From Janibacter massiliensis (GTDB lineage Bacteria > Actinomycetota > Actinomycetes > Actinomycetales > Dermatophilaceae), in the NCBI RefSeq assembly GCF_900289115.1, contig NZ_LT985196.1, forward strand, positions 1,666,062 to 1,730,061: a stretch of DNA of 64,000 nucleotides, given 5' to 3'. The translations under genes were made by a program, and so were the position numbers. The notes below the pieces were generated by a model, which saw only the letters and a program-made list of their open reading frames with translations, ran no database searches and was not told the origin of the DNA. The stretch's first letter is position 1; every line of letters starts with the position of its first letter. Below, in pieces: positions 56,106 to 64,000 of this stretch.

Positions 56106-56423
56106 ATGGCACTCCCCACCCTCACCCCTGAGCAGCGCACTGCAGCCCTGGCGAAGGCAGCCCGCGCGCGCCGGGAGCGCGCCGAGGTCCAGCACCGCCT
56201 CAAGCACGGCGGGGCCTCGATCGCGGACGTCATCGCCGAGCGCACGAGGAACCAGGCCGTGGGGAAGATGCGGGTCACCGCACTCCTTCGGGCCATGCCG
56301 GGGGTCGGTCCGGCCCGCGCCCGTCAGATCATGGAGGAGATCGGCATCGCGCAGTCCCGGCGGGTCGGCGGGCTGGGGACGAACCAGGTGGCCGAGCTCG
56401 TTCGACGGTTCGAGGGCGGATGA
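56106..56423 (+). CDS. mihF: Actinobacterial integration host factor
   Basis: Nucleoid-associated DNA-binding protein of the actinobacterial IHF type, unrelated in fold to E. coli IHF. The 105-residue protein begins [19 protein letters not shown] and contains the helix-two-turn-helix region [20 protein letters not shown] and [20 protein letters not shown]. The length matches the mycobacterial protein. An in-frame ATG at 56007 would add 33 unrelated residues and lies upstream of the likely promoter, so the shorter start is preferred. It overlaps gmk by ATGA. Confidence 0.95.
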   Translation: MALPTLTPEQRTAALAKAARARRERAEVQHRLKHGGASIADVIAERTRNQAVGKMRVTALLRAMPGVGPARARQIMEEIGIAQSRRVGGLGTNQVAELVRRFEGG

Positions 56424-56995
56424 GCGAACCCGAACGTCCGGGCCGGCTCGTCGTCGTGGCCGGGCCCACCGCGGTCGGCAAGGGCACCGTCGCCGCGTAC
56501 ATCCGGGAGCACCACCCGCAGGTGTGGCTCTCGGTCTCGGCGACGACCCGTCCGCCCCGCCCCGGAGAGATCGACGGCGTCCACTACTTCTTCGTCGACG
56601 ATGCCGAGTTCGACCGGATGGTCGACGACGGCGAGCTCCTCGAACACGCCGTGGTCCACGGCCGCGCCAGCTACGGCACGCCGCGGGCGCCGGTCGAGGC
56701 CGCGATCGCGGCGGGCCGGTTGCCCCTGCTCGAGATCGACCTGCAGGGCGCGCGGCAGGTTCGCGAGACCGCGCCGGACGCTCTCTTCGTCTTCCTCGCC
56801 CCACCGAGCTGGGACGAGCTCGTCGACCGGCTCGTCGGGCGGGGCACCGAGACGGAGGAGGAACGGGCCGCCCGGCTCGAGACCGCGAAGGTGGAGCTGG
56901 CCGCCCAGCGGGAGTTCGACGTGACGATCGTCAACGACGACGTCGAGCGTGCCGCGGCCGAGCTCGTATCATTGATGGAATCGCAGGCGCGCTGA
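56420..56995 (+). CDS. gmk: Guanylate kinase
   Basis: Converts GMP to GDP with ATP. The 191-residue P-loop protein has [20 protein letters not shown] (Walker A), the GMP-binding [20 protein letters not shown] and [15 protein letters not shown]. The usual Ser of the P-loop region is Ala in this protein (GPTAVGKG), which is a common actinobacterial variant. mihF-gmk-rpoZ-coaBC-metK-priA-fmt is a widely conserved actinobacterial order. Confidence 0.96.
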   Translation: MSEPERPGRLVVVAGPTAVGKGTVAAYIREHHPQVWLSVSATTRPPRPGEIDGVHYFFVDDAEFDRMVDDGELLEHAVVHGRASYGTPRAPVEAAIAAGRLPLLEIDLQGARQVRETAPDALFVFLAPPSWDELVDRLVGRGTETEEERAARLETAKVELAAQREFDVTIVNDDVERAAAELVSLMESQAR

Positions 56996-57057
56996 CGCGC
57001 GTCGCACCCCGTCCAAGTACCCCCGATCGCCCCCACCGGGCGAGGATCGAGAAGCCC

Positions 57058-57321
57058 GTGTCCGGCACCCAGGCCAACCCCATCGGCATCACCAACCCGC
57101 CGATCGACGACCTCCTGACGAAGGCGGACAGCAAGTACGCCCTCGTCATCTACTCGGCCAAGCGCGCGCGGCAGATCAACGCCTACTACGGCCAGCTCCA
57201 GGAGGGTCTGCTCGAGCACGTCGGTCCCCTCGTCGAGTCCGAGCAGCACGACAAGCCGCTCTCGATCGCCCTGCGCGAGATCGATCAGGACCTGCTCACC
57301 TGCGAGCCGACGCAGGCCTGA
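57058..57321 (+). CDS. rpoZ: RNA polymerase omega subunit
   Basis: Small subunit that helps assemble RNA polymerase by holding beta-prime. The 87-residue protein has the family core [20 protein letters not shown] and [23 protein letters not shown] start at 57058, 62 bp after gmk; TATCAT (56967-56972) inside the end of gmk could be its own -10. The C-terminal part ([20 protein letters not shown]) is typical for actinobacteria. Confidence 0.95.
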   Translation: MSGTQANPIGITNPPIDDLLTKADSKYALVIYSAKRARQINAYYGQLQEGLLEHVGPLVESEQHDKPLSIALREIDQDLLTCEPTQA

Positions 57322-57344
57322 GCCAGCCGTCGAGGAGGGGCGGG

Positions 57345-58595
57345 ATGCGCGTCGTCCTGGGTGTCAGCGGCGGGATCGCCGCGTACAAGGCGGCGTTGCT
57401 GCTGCGCCTGTTCACCGAGTCGGGTGACGACGTCACCGTCGTGCCCACCGAGGCCGCGCTGCGGTTCGTCGGCGCCCCGACGTGGGAGGCCTTGTCCGGG
57501 TCGCCCGTGCAGACGGGTGTGTTCGAGCGGGTGGACGAGGTCGTCCACGTCCGGCTCGGCCAGGAGGCCGACCTCGTCGTCGTCGCCCCCGCCACCGCCG
57601 ACCTGCTCGCCCGCGCCGCGCACGGTCAGGCGGACGACCTGCTGACGACGACCCTCCTGGTCGCGCGGTGCCCCGTCGTGCTCGCACCCGCGATGCACAC
57701 CGAGATGTGGGAGCACCCGGCGACGGTCGCGAACGTCGCCACCCTTCGCTCCCGGGGCATCCACGTCATCGAGCCCGCGAGCGGTCGCCTGACCGGCACC
57801 GACACCGGCCCCGGCCGGCTGCCGGAGCCGCAGGACATCCACGCCGCGGCCCTCGCCGTCGTGGGCCACCTCCCCGCCGAGGGTGCGGCCGCAGGAACGT
57901 CGCCGGAGCAGGACCTGCGCGACGTCCGGGTCCTGGTCACCCTCGGCGGGACACGCGAACCGATCGACCCGGTCCGCTTCCTCGGCAACCGCAGCTCGGG
58001 CAAGCAGGGCGTCGCGATCGTCGAGGAGGCCCTCTCCCGAGGGGCGAGCGTGACCGCCGTCGTCGGCTCGACCGAGGTCCCGCTGCCCGCCGGCTGCACG
58101 GTCGTCGACGCCCCGACCGCGCTCGACATGGACGCCGCCGTCCGCGCCCACGAGGACGACGCCGACGTCGTCGTCATGGCCGCCGCCGTCGCCGACTTCC
58201 GGCCACGCACGGTCGCGGCCGCGAAGATCAAGAAGCGCTTCGGCGAGGGCGAGCCCGAGGCCCCGACGATCGAGCTCGTCCGCAACCCCGACGTCCTCGC
58301 CGGCCTCGTGGATCGGCGGGGGTCGGCGGACGCGCCGCTCGTCGTCGGGTTCGCGGCGGAGACCGGGGATGCCGCCGGTGGGGTCCTCGACCACGCCCGG
58401 GCGAAGCTGGCCCGGAAGGGCTGCGACGTGCTCGTCGTCAACGAGGTCGGTCCGGACAAGACCTTCGGTCGCGACGAGACGGTCGTGCACGTCCTGCGGC
58501 GGGGCACGGAGGACGCGGTCGAGATCGCGGGGTCCAAGCGCGAGGTGGCGCGCCGGATGTGGGACGTCCTGCGGTCCCTCGCGCCCCGTCGCTAG
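57345..58595 (+). CDS. coaBC: Phosphopantothenoylcysteine decarboxylase / phosphopantothenate--cysteine ligase
   Basis: Bifunctional coenzyme A enzyme. The 416-residue protein has an N-terminal flavoprotein CoaC domain (1-180, [40 protein letters not shown]) and a C-terminal CoaB domain (195-416, [20 protein letters not shown], then GKQG, and AAKIKKRF). Positions equivalent to Asn125 and Cys158 of the E. coli enzyme read His (PAMHTEMW) and a Cys-free loop ([14 protein letters not shown]). ATG start with a good GAGGAGGGG site. Its stop codon is part of a TAGACT box. Confidence 0.94.
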   Translation: MRVVLGVSGGIAAYKAALLLRLFTESGDDVTVVPTEAALRFVGAPTWEALSGSPVQTGVFERVDEVVHVRLGQEADLVVVAPATADLLARAAHGQADDLLTTTLLVARCPVVLAPAMHTEMWEHPATVANVATLRSRGIHVIEPASGRLTGTDTGPGRLPEPQDIHAAALAVVGHLPAEGAAAGTSPEQDLRDVRVLVTLGGTREPIDPVRFLGNRSSGKQGVAIVEEALSRGASVTAVVGSTEVPLPAGCTVVDAPTALDMDAAVRAHEDDADVVVMAAAVADFRPRTVAAAKIKKRFGEGEPEAPTIELVRNPDVLAGLVDRRGSADAPLVVGFAAETGDAAGGVLDHARAKLARKGCDVLVVNEVGPDKTFGRDETVVHVLRRGTEDAVEIAGSKREVARRMWDVLRSLAPRR

Positions 58596-58598
58596 ACT
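58593..58598 (+). promoter_or_regulatory. -10 element of a possible metK promoter
   Basis: TAGACT overlapping the coaBC stop codon, with a leader of about 75 nt to metK. The leader can form a CCGGGG/CCCCGG hairpin (near 58638-58658), but I do not recognise a SAM riboswitch in it. Confidence 0.4.
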
Positions 58599-58681
58599 AC
58601 GAAGAACGCCGCGGCGACGCGGTTCGCAGACCTGCCGGGGGCGTCCTGCCCCGGCTCACGCCAACGACAAGGAGTCCCGGA

Positions 58682-59905
58682 GTGTCCGGTCGCCTGTTCA
58701 CGTCCGAGTCCGTCACCGAGGGCCACCCCGACAAGATCTGTGACCAGATCTCGGACTCGATCCTCGACGCCATGCTCGAGCAGGACCCGAAGAGCCGGGT
58801 CGCCGTCGAGACGATGGTCACGACGGGCCTCGTGCACATCGCCGGCGAGGTGACGACCCAGTCCTACGTCGAGATCCCGCGCCTCGTCCGTGAGGTCGTC
58901 GCCGGGCACGTCGGCTACGACTCGTCGGACAAGGGCTTCGACGGTCGGTCCTGCGGCGTCTCCATCTCGATCGGCCAGCAGTCGCCCGACATCGCGCAGG
59001 GCGTCGACACGGCCTTCGAGAGCCGGACCGGTGGCGTCGACCCCAAGGACAAGCAGGGCGCGGGCGACCAGGGCCTGATGTTCGGGTACGCGTGCCAGGA
59101 CACGCCGGAGCTCATGCCGCTGCCGATCTACCTCGCGCACCGGCTCTCCGAGCGGCTGACGGCGGTCCGCAAGGACGGCACGCTGGCCTACCTCCGCCCG
59201 GACGGAAAGACGCAGGTCACCATCGAGTACGACGGGCACACCGCTGTCAGGCTCGACACGGTCGTGCTGTCCACGCAGCACTCCGAGGAGGTCGACTCGG
59301 GCGACGAGCTCGGATCCGCGATCCGCGAGCACGTCATCGGCCCGGTCATCGACGAGTTCCACGCCTCGGGCGGCTCGATCGACGTGTCCGACTACCGCAC
59401 GCTCATCAACCCGACCGGCAAGTTCGTCATCGGCGGCCCGATGGGCGACGCCGGTCTCACGGGCCGGAAGATCATCGTCGACACCTACGGCGGCATGGCC
59501 CGCCACGGTGGCGGCGCCTTCTCGGGCAAGGACCCGTCGAAGGTCGACCGCTCGGCCGCGTACGCGATGCGCTGGGTCGCCAAGAACGTCGTCGCCGCCG
59601 ACCTCGCCGAGCGCTGCGAGGTCCAGGTCGCGTACGCGATCGGCAAGGCGCAGCCGGTGGGCCTCTACGTCGAGACCTTCGGCACCGAGAAGGCCCCCGT
59701 GGACAAGATCCAGGCGGCCGTCGACTCCGTCTTCGACCTTCGGCCGCTGGCGATCGTCGAGGACCTCGACCTGCTCCGCCCGATCTACGCCCCGACCGCC
59801 GCCTACGGCCACTTCGGCCGCCGGATGGACGTCAAGGGCCAGAAGGGCTTCACCTGGGAGGAGACCAACCGCGTCGAGGAGCTCCAGCGCGCGGTCCGCG
59901 GCTGA
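58682..59905 (+). CDS. metK: S-adenosylmethionine synthetase
   Basis: Makes SAM from methionine and ATP. The 407-residue protein starts [20 protein letters not shown] and has the two signatures [12 protein letters not shown] and [22 protein letters not shown] start at 58682 with an AAGGAG site (58669-58674). A strong stem-loop follows the gene at 59928. Present in the same coaBC-metK-priA order in many actinobacteria. Confidence 0.98.
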   Translation: MSGRLFTSESVTEGHPDKICDQISDSILDAMLEQDPKSRVAVETMVTTGLVHIAGEVTTQSYVEIPRLVREVVAGHVGYDSSDKGFDGRSCGVSISIGQQSPDIAQGVDTAFESRTGGVDPKDKQGAGDQGLMFGYACQDTPELMPLPIYLAHRLSERLTAVRKDGTLAYLRPDGKTQVTIEYDGHTAVRLDTVVLSTQHSEEVDSGDELGSAIREHVIGPVIDEFHASGGSIDVSDYRTLINPTGKFVIGGPMGDAGLTGRKIIVDTYGGMARHGGGAFSGKDPSKVDRSAAYAMRWVAKNVVAADLAERCEVQVAYAIGKAQPVGLYVETFGTEKAPVDKIQAAVDSVFDLRPLAIVEDLDLLRPIYAPTAAYGHFGRRMDVKGQKGFTWEETNRVEELQRAVRG

Positions 59906-59927
59906 CCCGGCTGCACGGTCGTCCCGG

Positions 59928-59958
59928 AGGCGCCGATCCCCTCGAGGGGTCGGCGCTT
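59928..59958 (+). terminator. Stem-loop terminator after metK
   Basis: A long GC-rich hairpin: GCGCCGA, one bulged T, CCCC, a TCGA loop, then GGGG and TCGGCGC. It sits 22 nt after the metK stop and ahead of the priA promoter. No U-run. Confidence 0.65.
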
Positions 59959-59991
59959 CCGGCGTCCGCGGGGGCTGTCGGTCGACCGGGG

Positions 59992-59997
59992 TAGTTT
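59992..59997 (+). promoter_or_regulatory. -10 element of a leaderless-type priA promoter
   Basis: TAGTTT, exactly 7 nt before the priA GTG at 60005; no Shine-Dalgarno in between. Confidence 0.55.
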
Positions 59998-60004
59998 CGC
60001 CGGC

Positions 60005-61993
60005 GTGACGACGACACCGGCCGGCCCCGTCGCCGCGGTGCTCGTGGACACGGGGCTGGCGCACCTGGACCGGTCGTTCGAGTACGCGATCCCCGCTGAG
60101 CTCGACGACCAGGTCGTCCCCGGGTGCCGCGTCGCGGTGCGCTTCGCCGGGCGCGACCGACCCGGGTACGTCGTGGAACGCCGTGCCGTACCCGAGCACG
60201 GAGGCCGTCTGACGCCGATCCGCGCGGTGCGCTCGCCCGAGGCCGTCCTCACCACGGCGATCCTCGCGGTCGCCACGGAGATCGCGGGCCGGTACGCCGG
60301 CACGGTCGGAGACGTCCTGCGGCTGGCCGTCCCGCCCCGGCACGCCCGCGCCGAGGCGGCGCTCGACGCGAAGGGCGACCCCCCGACTGCACCGGCTCCG
60401 GCGCCCGCCACCGCCGACGCCGCCGACGCGGTGTGGGCCGCCTACCCGGCCGGGGCGGCGCTCCTGGCGCACCTGCGGTCCGGCGGTTCCCCGGGCGCCT
60501 CGTGGGCGGTCGCTCCGGTCGCCGGCCCCGCGGGCAGCTGGCCGGCCGGGCTCGCGGCCGCCGTCGCTGCGACCTCCGCCTCGGGACGGGGAAGCATCGT
60601 CGTCGTTCCCGACGCCCGGGACGTGCGCCGGGTCTCCGCGGCGATCGAGGAGCGCCTCGGCCCAGACGCCCACGTCGTCCTCACCGCCGACCAGGGACCC
60701 CAGGCCCGGTACACCGCGTGGCTGAAGGTGCTGCGGGGTCACGTGCGGGTCGCCGTCGGAGCGCGGGCCGCGGCGTTCGCGCCGGTCGCCGATCTCGGAC
60801 TCGTCGCGTGGTGGGACGACGGCGACGACCTGCACGCCGAGCCACGTGCGCCCTACCCGCACGTCCGGGAGGTCCTGCTCGCCCGCGCCCGGGCGGAGGG
60901 CGCGGCGGTCCTGGCGGCCGGGTTCACGGTGACGACGGACGTCGCCCGCCTCGTGCACTCCGGTGTGCTGCGCCCGGTCGACCACCCGGACGGCCGGGGG
61001 AGTGCGGCGCCCGTGCGCGTCGCGGGTGAGGGTCACGACGCCGAACGGGACGGACCGGCGGCGCGGGCGCACCTCCCCGGGGCCGCCTGGCGCGCGGCCA
61101 AGGAGGCGATCTCCCGCGGGCCCGTCCTCGTCCAGGTGCCCCGCCGCGGCTACGTCCCGTCCGTCGCGTGCGCCGCCTGCCGCGTGCCCGCGCGGTGCGC
61201 CCGCTGCGGCGGACCGCTGGCGATCCCCGCCCCCGGCGCCGTGCCCGCCTGCCGGTGGTGCGCGCAGGCCGCCCCCGGCCACCGGTGCACCGCCTGCGGG
61301 GCGGATGCGCTGCGGGCCACCGTCGTCGGCGCCCGTCGGACGGCCGAGGAGCTCGGGCGGGCCTTCCCCGGCGTCCCGGTGATCACCTCGGGGGCGGGCG
61401 AGGTGCGGGCGACGGTCCCGGACGAGCCAGCGCTCGTCATCGCGACCCCGGGCGCCGAACCCGTGGCCGACGGCGGGTACGCGGCGACGCTCCTGCTCGA
61501 CGCGTGGGCGCTCCTCGATCGTCCCGACCTGCGGGCCGCCGAGGAGGCCCTCCGGCGATGGACCGCGGCGCAGGCCCTGACGCGCGGCCGGGAGGCGGGC
61601 GGTCAGGTCGTCCTCTGCGGCGCGCCGACGCACGTGACGCTTCCGGCGGTCGAGGCGCTCGTCCGGGTCGCCCCCCGTTGGTTCGCCGAACGGGAGCTCG
61701 CCGAGCGGGCCGAGCTCGGCCTGACGCCGGCGGCGTGGGGAGCCGTCGTCACCGGCCCGGACGACGCCCTCGCCCGGCACGCGGCGATGCTCACCCAGGG
61801 GCTCGACCCCGCAGCAGGTGTCACCGTCCTCGGACCGCTGCCGGGTGACCCGGCCCGGCTCCTGCTGCAGGCGCCGTGGTCCGCGGCTCCTGTGATGGTC
61901 GACCGGCTGGCTGCGATCCGCCGCCGGGAGGCGGCGGACAAGGTGGCCCATCCGGTGCGGGTCGTCGTCGAGCCACCGTCGGGGACGGCCTGA
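60005..61993 (+). CDS. priA: Primosomal protein N' (PriA), helicase motifs lost
   Basis: Replication-restart protein. The 662-residue product keeps the N-terminal 3'-DNA-binding domain (1-110, [19 protein letters not shown]) and the eight-Cys zinc region ([15 protein letters not shown], then CRWC and CTAC, about 388-440). The helicase core is degenerate: where Walker A should be it reads GPAGSWPAG (174-182, no Lys), and the DEEH box reads DDGDDLH (271-277). This matches the probable helicase-inactive PriA of actinobacteria such as M. tuberculosis. GTG start placed by the TAGTTT box. Confidence 0.92.
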   Translation: MTTTPAGPVAAVLVDTGLAHLDRSFEYAIPAELDDQVVPGCRVAVRFAGRDRPGYVVERRAVPEHGGRLTPIRAVRSPEAVLTTAILAVATEIAGRYAGTVGDVLRLAVPPRHARAEAALDAKGDPPTAPAPAPATADAADAVWAAYPAGAALLAHLRSGGSPGASWAVAPVAGPAGSWPAGLAAAVAATSASGRGSIVVVPDARDVRRVSAAIEERLGPDAHVVLTADQGPQARYTAWLKVLRGHVRVAVGARAAAFAPVADLGLVAWWDDGDDLHAEPRAPYPHVREVLLARARAEGAAVLAAGFTVTTDVARLVHSGVLRPVDHPDGRGSAAPVRVAGEGHDAERDGPAARAHLPGAAWRAAKEAISRGPVLVQVPRRGYVPSVACAACRVPARCARCGGPLAIPAPGAVPACRWCAQAAPGHRCTACGADALRATVVGARRTAEELGRAFPGVPVITSGAGEVRATVPDEPALVIATPGAEPVADGGYAATLLLDAWALLDRPDLRAAEEALRRWTAAQALTRGREAGGQVVLCGAPTHVTLPAVEALVRVAPRWFAERELAERAELGLTPAAWGAVVTGPDDALARHAAMLTQGLDPAAGVTVLGPLPGDPARLLLQAPWSAAPVMVDRLAAIRRREAADKVAHPVRVVVEPPSGTA

Positions 61994-62020
61994 GCGCGGG
62001 GCCGACGGGCGCGGACGGCC

Positions 62021-62026
62021 TAGACT
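62021..62026 (+). promoter_or_regulatory. -10 element of a leaderless-type fmt promoter
   Basis: TAGACT, exactly 7 nt before the fmt ATG at 62034; same hexamer and spacing as pheS. Confidence 0.6.
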
Positions 62027-62033
62027 CCGGCCG

Positions 62034-62981
62034 ATGCGTCTCCTGTTCGCGGGCACCCCAGAGGTCGCCGTCCCCAGCCTCCGCGCCCTCCTCGACTCCC
62101 GGCACGAGGTCGTCGCCGTCCTCACCCGCCCCGACGCCCGCGCCGGGCGGGGCCGGAGCCTGCGCCCCTCGCCCGTCGCCGAGGTCGCCCGCGAGGTCGG
62201 GCTGCCCGTCCTCGCCCCGGCGAGCGGCCGCGACCCGGCCCTCGTCGCCGACGTCGCAGCGCTCGACGTGGACTGCGCGCCCGTCGTCGCGTATGGGCAG
62301 CTGCTGCCCCGCGACCTCCTCGACGTGCCCACCCACGGGTGGATCAACCTGCACTTCTCCCTCCTGCCCGCCTGGCGGGGCGCCGCGCCGGTCCAGCGCG
62401 CGATCATCGCCGGGGACGAGATGGGGGGAGCGAGCACCTTCGTCATCGAGGAGGGCCTCGACACCGGGCCCGTCCTCGGCGTGATGACGGAGGCGATCGG
62501 CCCCCGGGACACCGCGGGCGACCTCCTGGGACGACTGGCGGTGGCCGGAGCGCCGCTGCTCGTCCGGACGCTCGACGCGATCGAGAACGGGACCGTCCAG
62601 GCCCGGCCGCAGCCCGCCGACGGGGTCTCGTACGCGGCCAAGGTGGAGGCCGACGACGCCCGCGTCGACTGGCGCCTCCCGGCCGTCGCGATCGACCGTC
62701 TCATCCGGGGGTGCACCCCGGTGCCCGGGGGATGGTCGACCTTCCGTGGTGAGCGGATCAGGCTCGGACCCGTGGAGCCGACGCTCGACGGGCTGCCCGA
62801 CGGCACCCCGCTCGCACCCGGTGAGATCGTCGCGGGGAAGAACGCCGTCCACGTCGGGACGGGGACGGCCCCCGTCCGGCTCGGGCTCGTCCGGGCGCAC
62901 GGGAAGAAGGAGATGGACGCGGCCGCCTGGGCGCGGGGCGTGCGCGTCGACGCGGGCGAACGCATGGGGGAGGACGCGTGA
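62034..62981 (+). CDS. fmt: Methionyl-tRNA formyltransferase
   Basis: Formylates initiator Met-tRNA with 10-formyl-tetrahydrofolate. The 315-residue protein has the N-terminal hydrolase/transferase fold ([19 protein letters not shown], then the catalytic region [20 protein letters not shown]) and a C-terminal OB-like domain (about 210-315). A likely leaderless transcript from TAGACT at 62021. It overlaps rsmB by GTGA. Confidence 0.97.
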   Translation: MRLLFAGTPEVAVPSLRALLDSRHEVVAVLTRPDARAGRGRSLRPSPVAEVAREVGLPVLAPASGRDPALVADVAALDVDCAPVVAYGQLLPRDLLDVPTHGWINLHFSLLPAWRGAAPVQRAIIAGDEMGGASTFVIEEGLDTGPVLGVMTEAIGPRDTAGDLLGRLAVAGAPLLVRTLDAIENGTVQARPQPADGVSYAAKVEADDARVDWRLPAVAIDRLIRGCTPVPGGWSTFRGERIRLGPVEPTLDGLPDGTPLAPGEIVAGKNAVHVGTGTAPVRLGLVRAHGKKEMDAAAWARGVRVDAGERMGEDA

Positions 62982-64000
62982 ACGACCGTTCCCGTGGACC
63001 CCGCCGACCCGCCCGCAGCCGCACCGCGCCCGCCCACCGCCGCCGACGCGGCGACCCGGCGCGGCGCGCCGCGTACGACCTGCTGCGCGCCGTCGACGAG
63101 GGCGCGTACGCCAACCTCGAGCTCCCGCAGCTGCTGCGTCGCCACCGCCTGAGCGGGCGCGACGCCGCCTTCGCCACCGAGCTCGCGTACGGCACCCTGC
63201 GCATGCGGGGGCTCTACGACGCCGTCGTCGAGATCGCCGCGGGTCGCCCGACCGGCCGCATCGACCCGCCCGTCCTCGACGTCCTGCGCCTGGGCGTCCA
63301 CCAGGTTCTCGGGATGCGCGTACCGATCCACGCCGCCGCCGACGAGACCGTGGCGCTGGCTCGGGAGGTCACGGGCGTGGGGGCGAGCGGGCTCGTGAAC
63401 GCGGTCCTGCACCGCGTGGGTGAGCGGGACCGGGACGCCTGGGTGGCGGCCGTCGTCGGGGAGCGCGAGGGGTCGCCGCGGCTCGCCCTCGTCCAGTCCC
63501 ATCCGACGTGGATCGTCACCGCGCTTCGCCAGGCGCTGCTGGGGCACGGCGCGGCGACCAAGGCGGACGCCGACGCGGTGCTCGAGTCGCTCCTGGCGGC
63601 CGACAACGACCCGGCCCGGGTCGACCTCGTGGCCCGCCCCGGCCTGGCGACCATCGCAGAGCTCGTCGCCGCAGGGGCGCAGCCGAGCACGCTGTCGCGG
63701 GTCGGTGCCGTCCTGCCGACGGGCGCGCCCGGTGAGATCGCCGCTGTGCGCGAGCGCCGGGCGGCCGTCCAGGACGTGGGCTCCCAGCTCCTCACGCTCG
63801 CGCTCGTCGACGTGCCGCTGGCCGAGGGCGTGCCCGAGGGGACGTGGCTCGACCTGTGCGCCGGGCCCGGCGGGAAGGCGGGTCTGCTCGGCGCGCTCGC
63901 GACCGAGCGCGGCGCGGACCTCGTCGCGAACGAGATCGCTCCTCACCGTGCGGACCTCGTCCGCTCGACGCTCGAGCCGCTCACGGCCCACGCCGCCGCC
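62978..64000 (+). CDS. rsmB: 16S rRNA m5C967 methyltransferase RsmB (Sun/Fmu), N-terminal part
   Basis: SAM-dependent rRNA cytosine methyltransferase, cut off by the end of the window after 341 codons. The N-terminus is very basic ([20 protein letters not shown]). Residues about 30-160 form a NusB-like RNA-binding domain ([20 protein letters not shown], then [18 protein letters not shown] and [13 protein letters not shown]). The methyltransferase domain begins near 245, with the SAM motif [19 protein letters not shown] start overlapping fmt by 4 nt. The fmt-rsmB order is standard. Confidence 0.93.
   Translation, partial: MNDRSRGPRRPARSRTAPAHRRRRGDPARRAAYDLLRAVDEGAYANLELPQLLRRHRLSGRDAAFATELAYGTLRMRGLYDAVVEIAAGRPTGRIDPPVLDVLRLGVHQVLGMRVPIHAAADETVALAREVTGVGASGLVNAVLHRVGERDRDAWVAAVVGEREGSPRLALVQSHPTWIVTALRQALLGHGAATKADADAVLESLLAADNDPARVDLVARPGLATIAELVAAGAQPSTLSRVGAVLPTGAPGEIAAVRERRAAVQDVGSQLLTLALVDVPLAEGVPEGTWLDLCAGPGGKAGLLGALATERGADLVANEIAPHRADLVRSTLEPLTAHAAA

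Noticed and set aside
58596-58681. SAM riboswitch in front of metK
   Set aside because: The leader is short, has only one GC hairpin, and lacks the multi-helix core of SAM-I or SAM-IV.
58592-63991. Very long open frame on the minus strand (about 1800 codons) opposite metK, priA, fmt and rsmB
   Set aside because: It is a by-product of high GC in the third codon position of the real plus-strand genes; the translation is low-complexity and matches no family.

Overview
The window is chromosomal DNA from a high-GC Gram-positive bacterium (Actinomycetota). The complete 16S gene, the large insertion in domain III of the 23S gene, an actinobacterial-type integration host factor, a helicase-dead PriA and the gene order all fit Micrococcales, probably near Intrasporangiaceae/Dermatophilaceae. 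The genus is not resolved by reading alone. Coding density is very high and neighbouring genes are mostly joined by 4-nt stop/start overlaps (ATGA or GTGA).

Layout. 1-906: the 3' end of a DUF222/HNH protein facing a Fur-family regulator. 1014-4633: pheST. 4638-5660: a membrane acyltransferase-like protein on the minus strand. 5723-13719: an ArgR-type operator, then argCJBDFRH and a 3-methyladenine glycosylase. 13852-15111: tyrS. 15112-20904: one ribosomal RNA operon (three candidate promoters, 16S, 23S, 5S, strong terminator; no tRNA in the spacer). 20975-29808: TPR protein, HAD phosphatase, histone-H1-like protein, small protein, tlyA, nadK, recN, unknown protein, pyrG and a NUDIX hydrolase. 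29824-31326: a Tat/lipobox lipoprotein on the minus strand. 31476-42848: aspS, rarA, alaS, ruvX, mltG, aroE, aroC, aroK, aroB. 42878-44467: an FMN-type glutamate-synthase-domain protein on the minus strand. 44599-46600: efp, nusB and a glutathionyl-hydroquinone-reductase-like protein. 46644-56010: pyrR-pyrB-pyrC-carA-carB-pyrD-pyrF with a PyrR-type leader. 56106-64000: mihF, gmk, rpoZ, coaBC, metK, priA, fmt and the start of rsmB, which runs off the window.

Functionally this is a core-genome segment: arginine synthesis, pyrimidine synthesis and the end of the shikimate pathway in three operons, plus aminoacyl-tRNA synthetases, ribosomal RNA, translation factors and DNA repair. carAB feeds carbamoyl phosphate to both pyrB and argF, so ArgR and PyrR control linked pathways from the same region.

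I found no phage, transposon, CRISPR array, defence island or biosynthetic cluster, and nothing that I would call a new biological system. The observations worth a second look are regulatory (an ArgR box on the argC promoter, a perfect palindrome at the expected pyrR transcription start, repeated leaderless-type promoters, an rrn promoter whose spacer is an inverted repeat), a 21-bp direct repeat at the argH/mpg junction with a likely CTG start, and a few unassigned or unusual proteins (lipoprotein, H1-like protein, the unknown gene between recN and pyrG).
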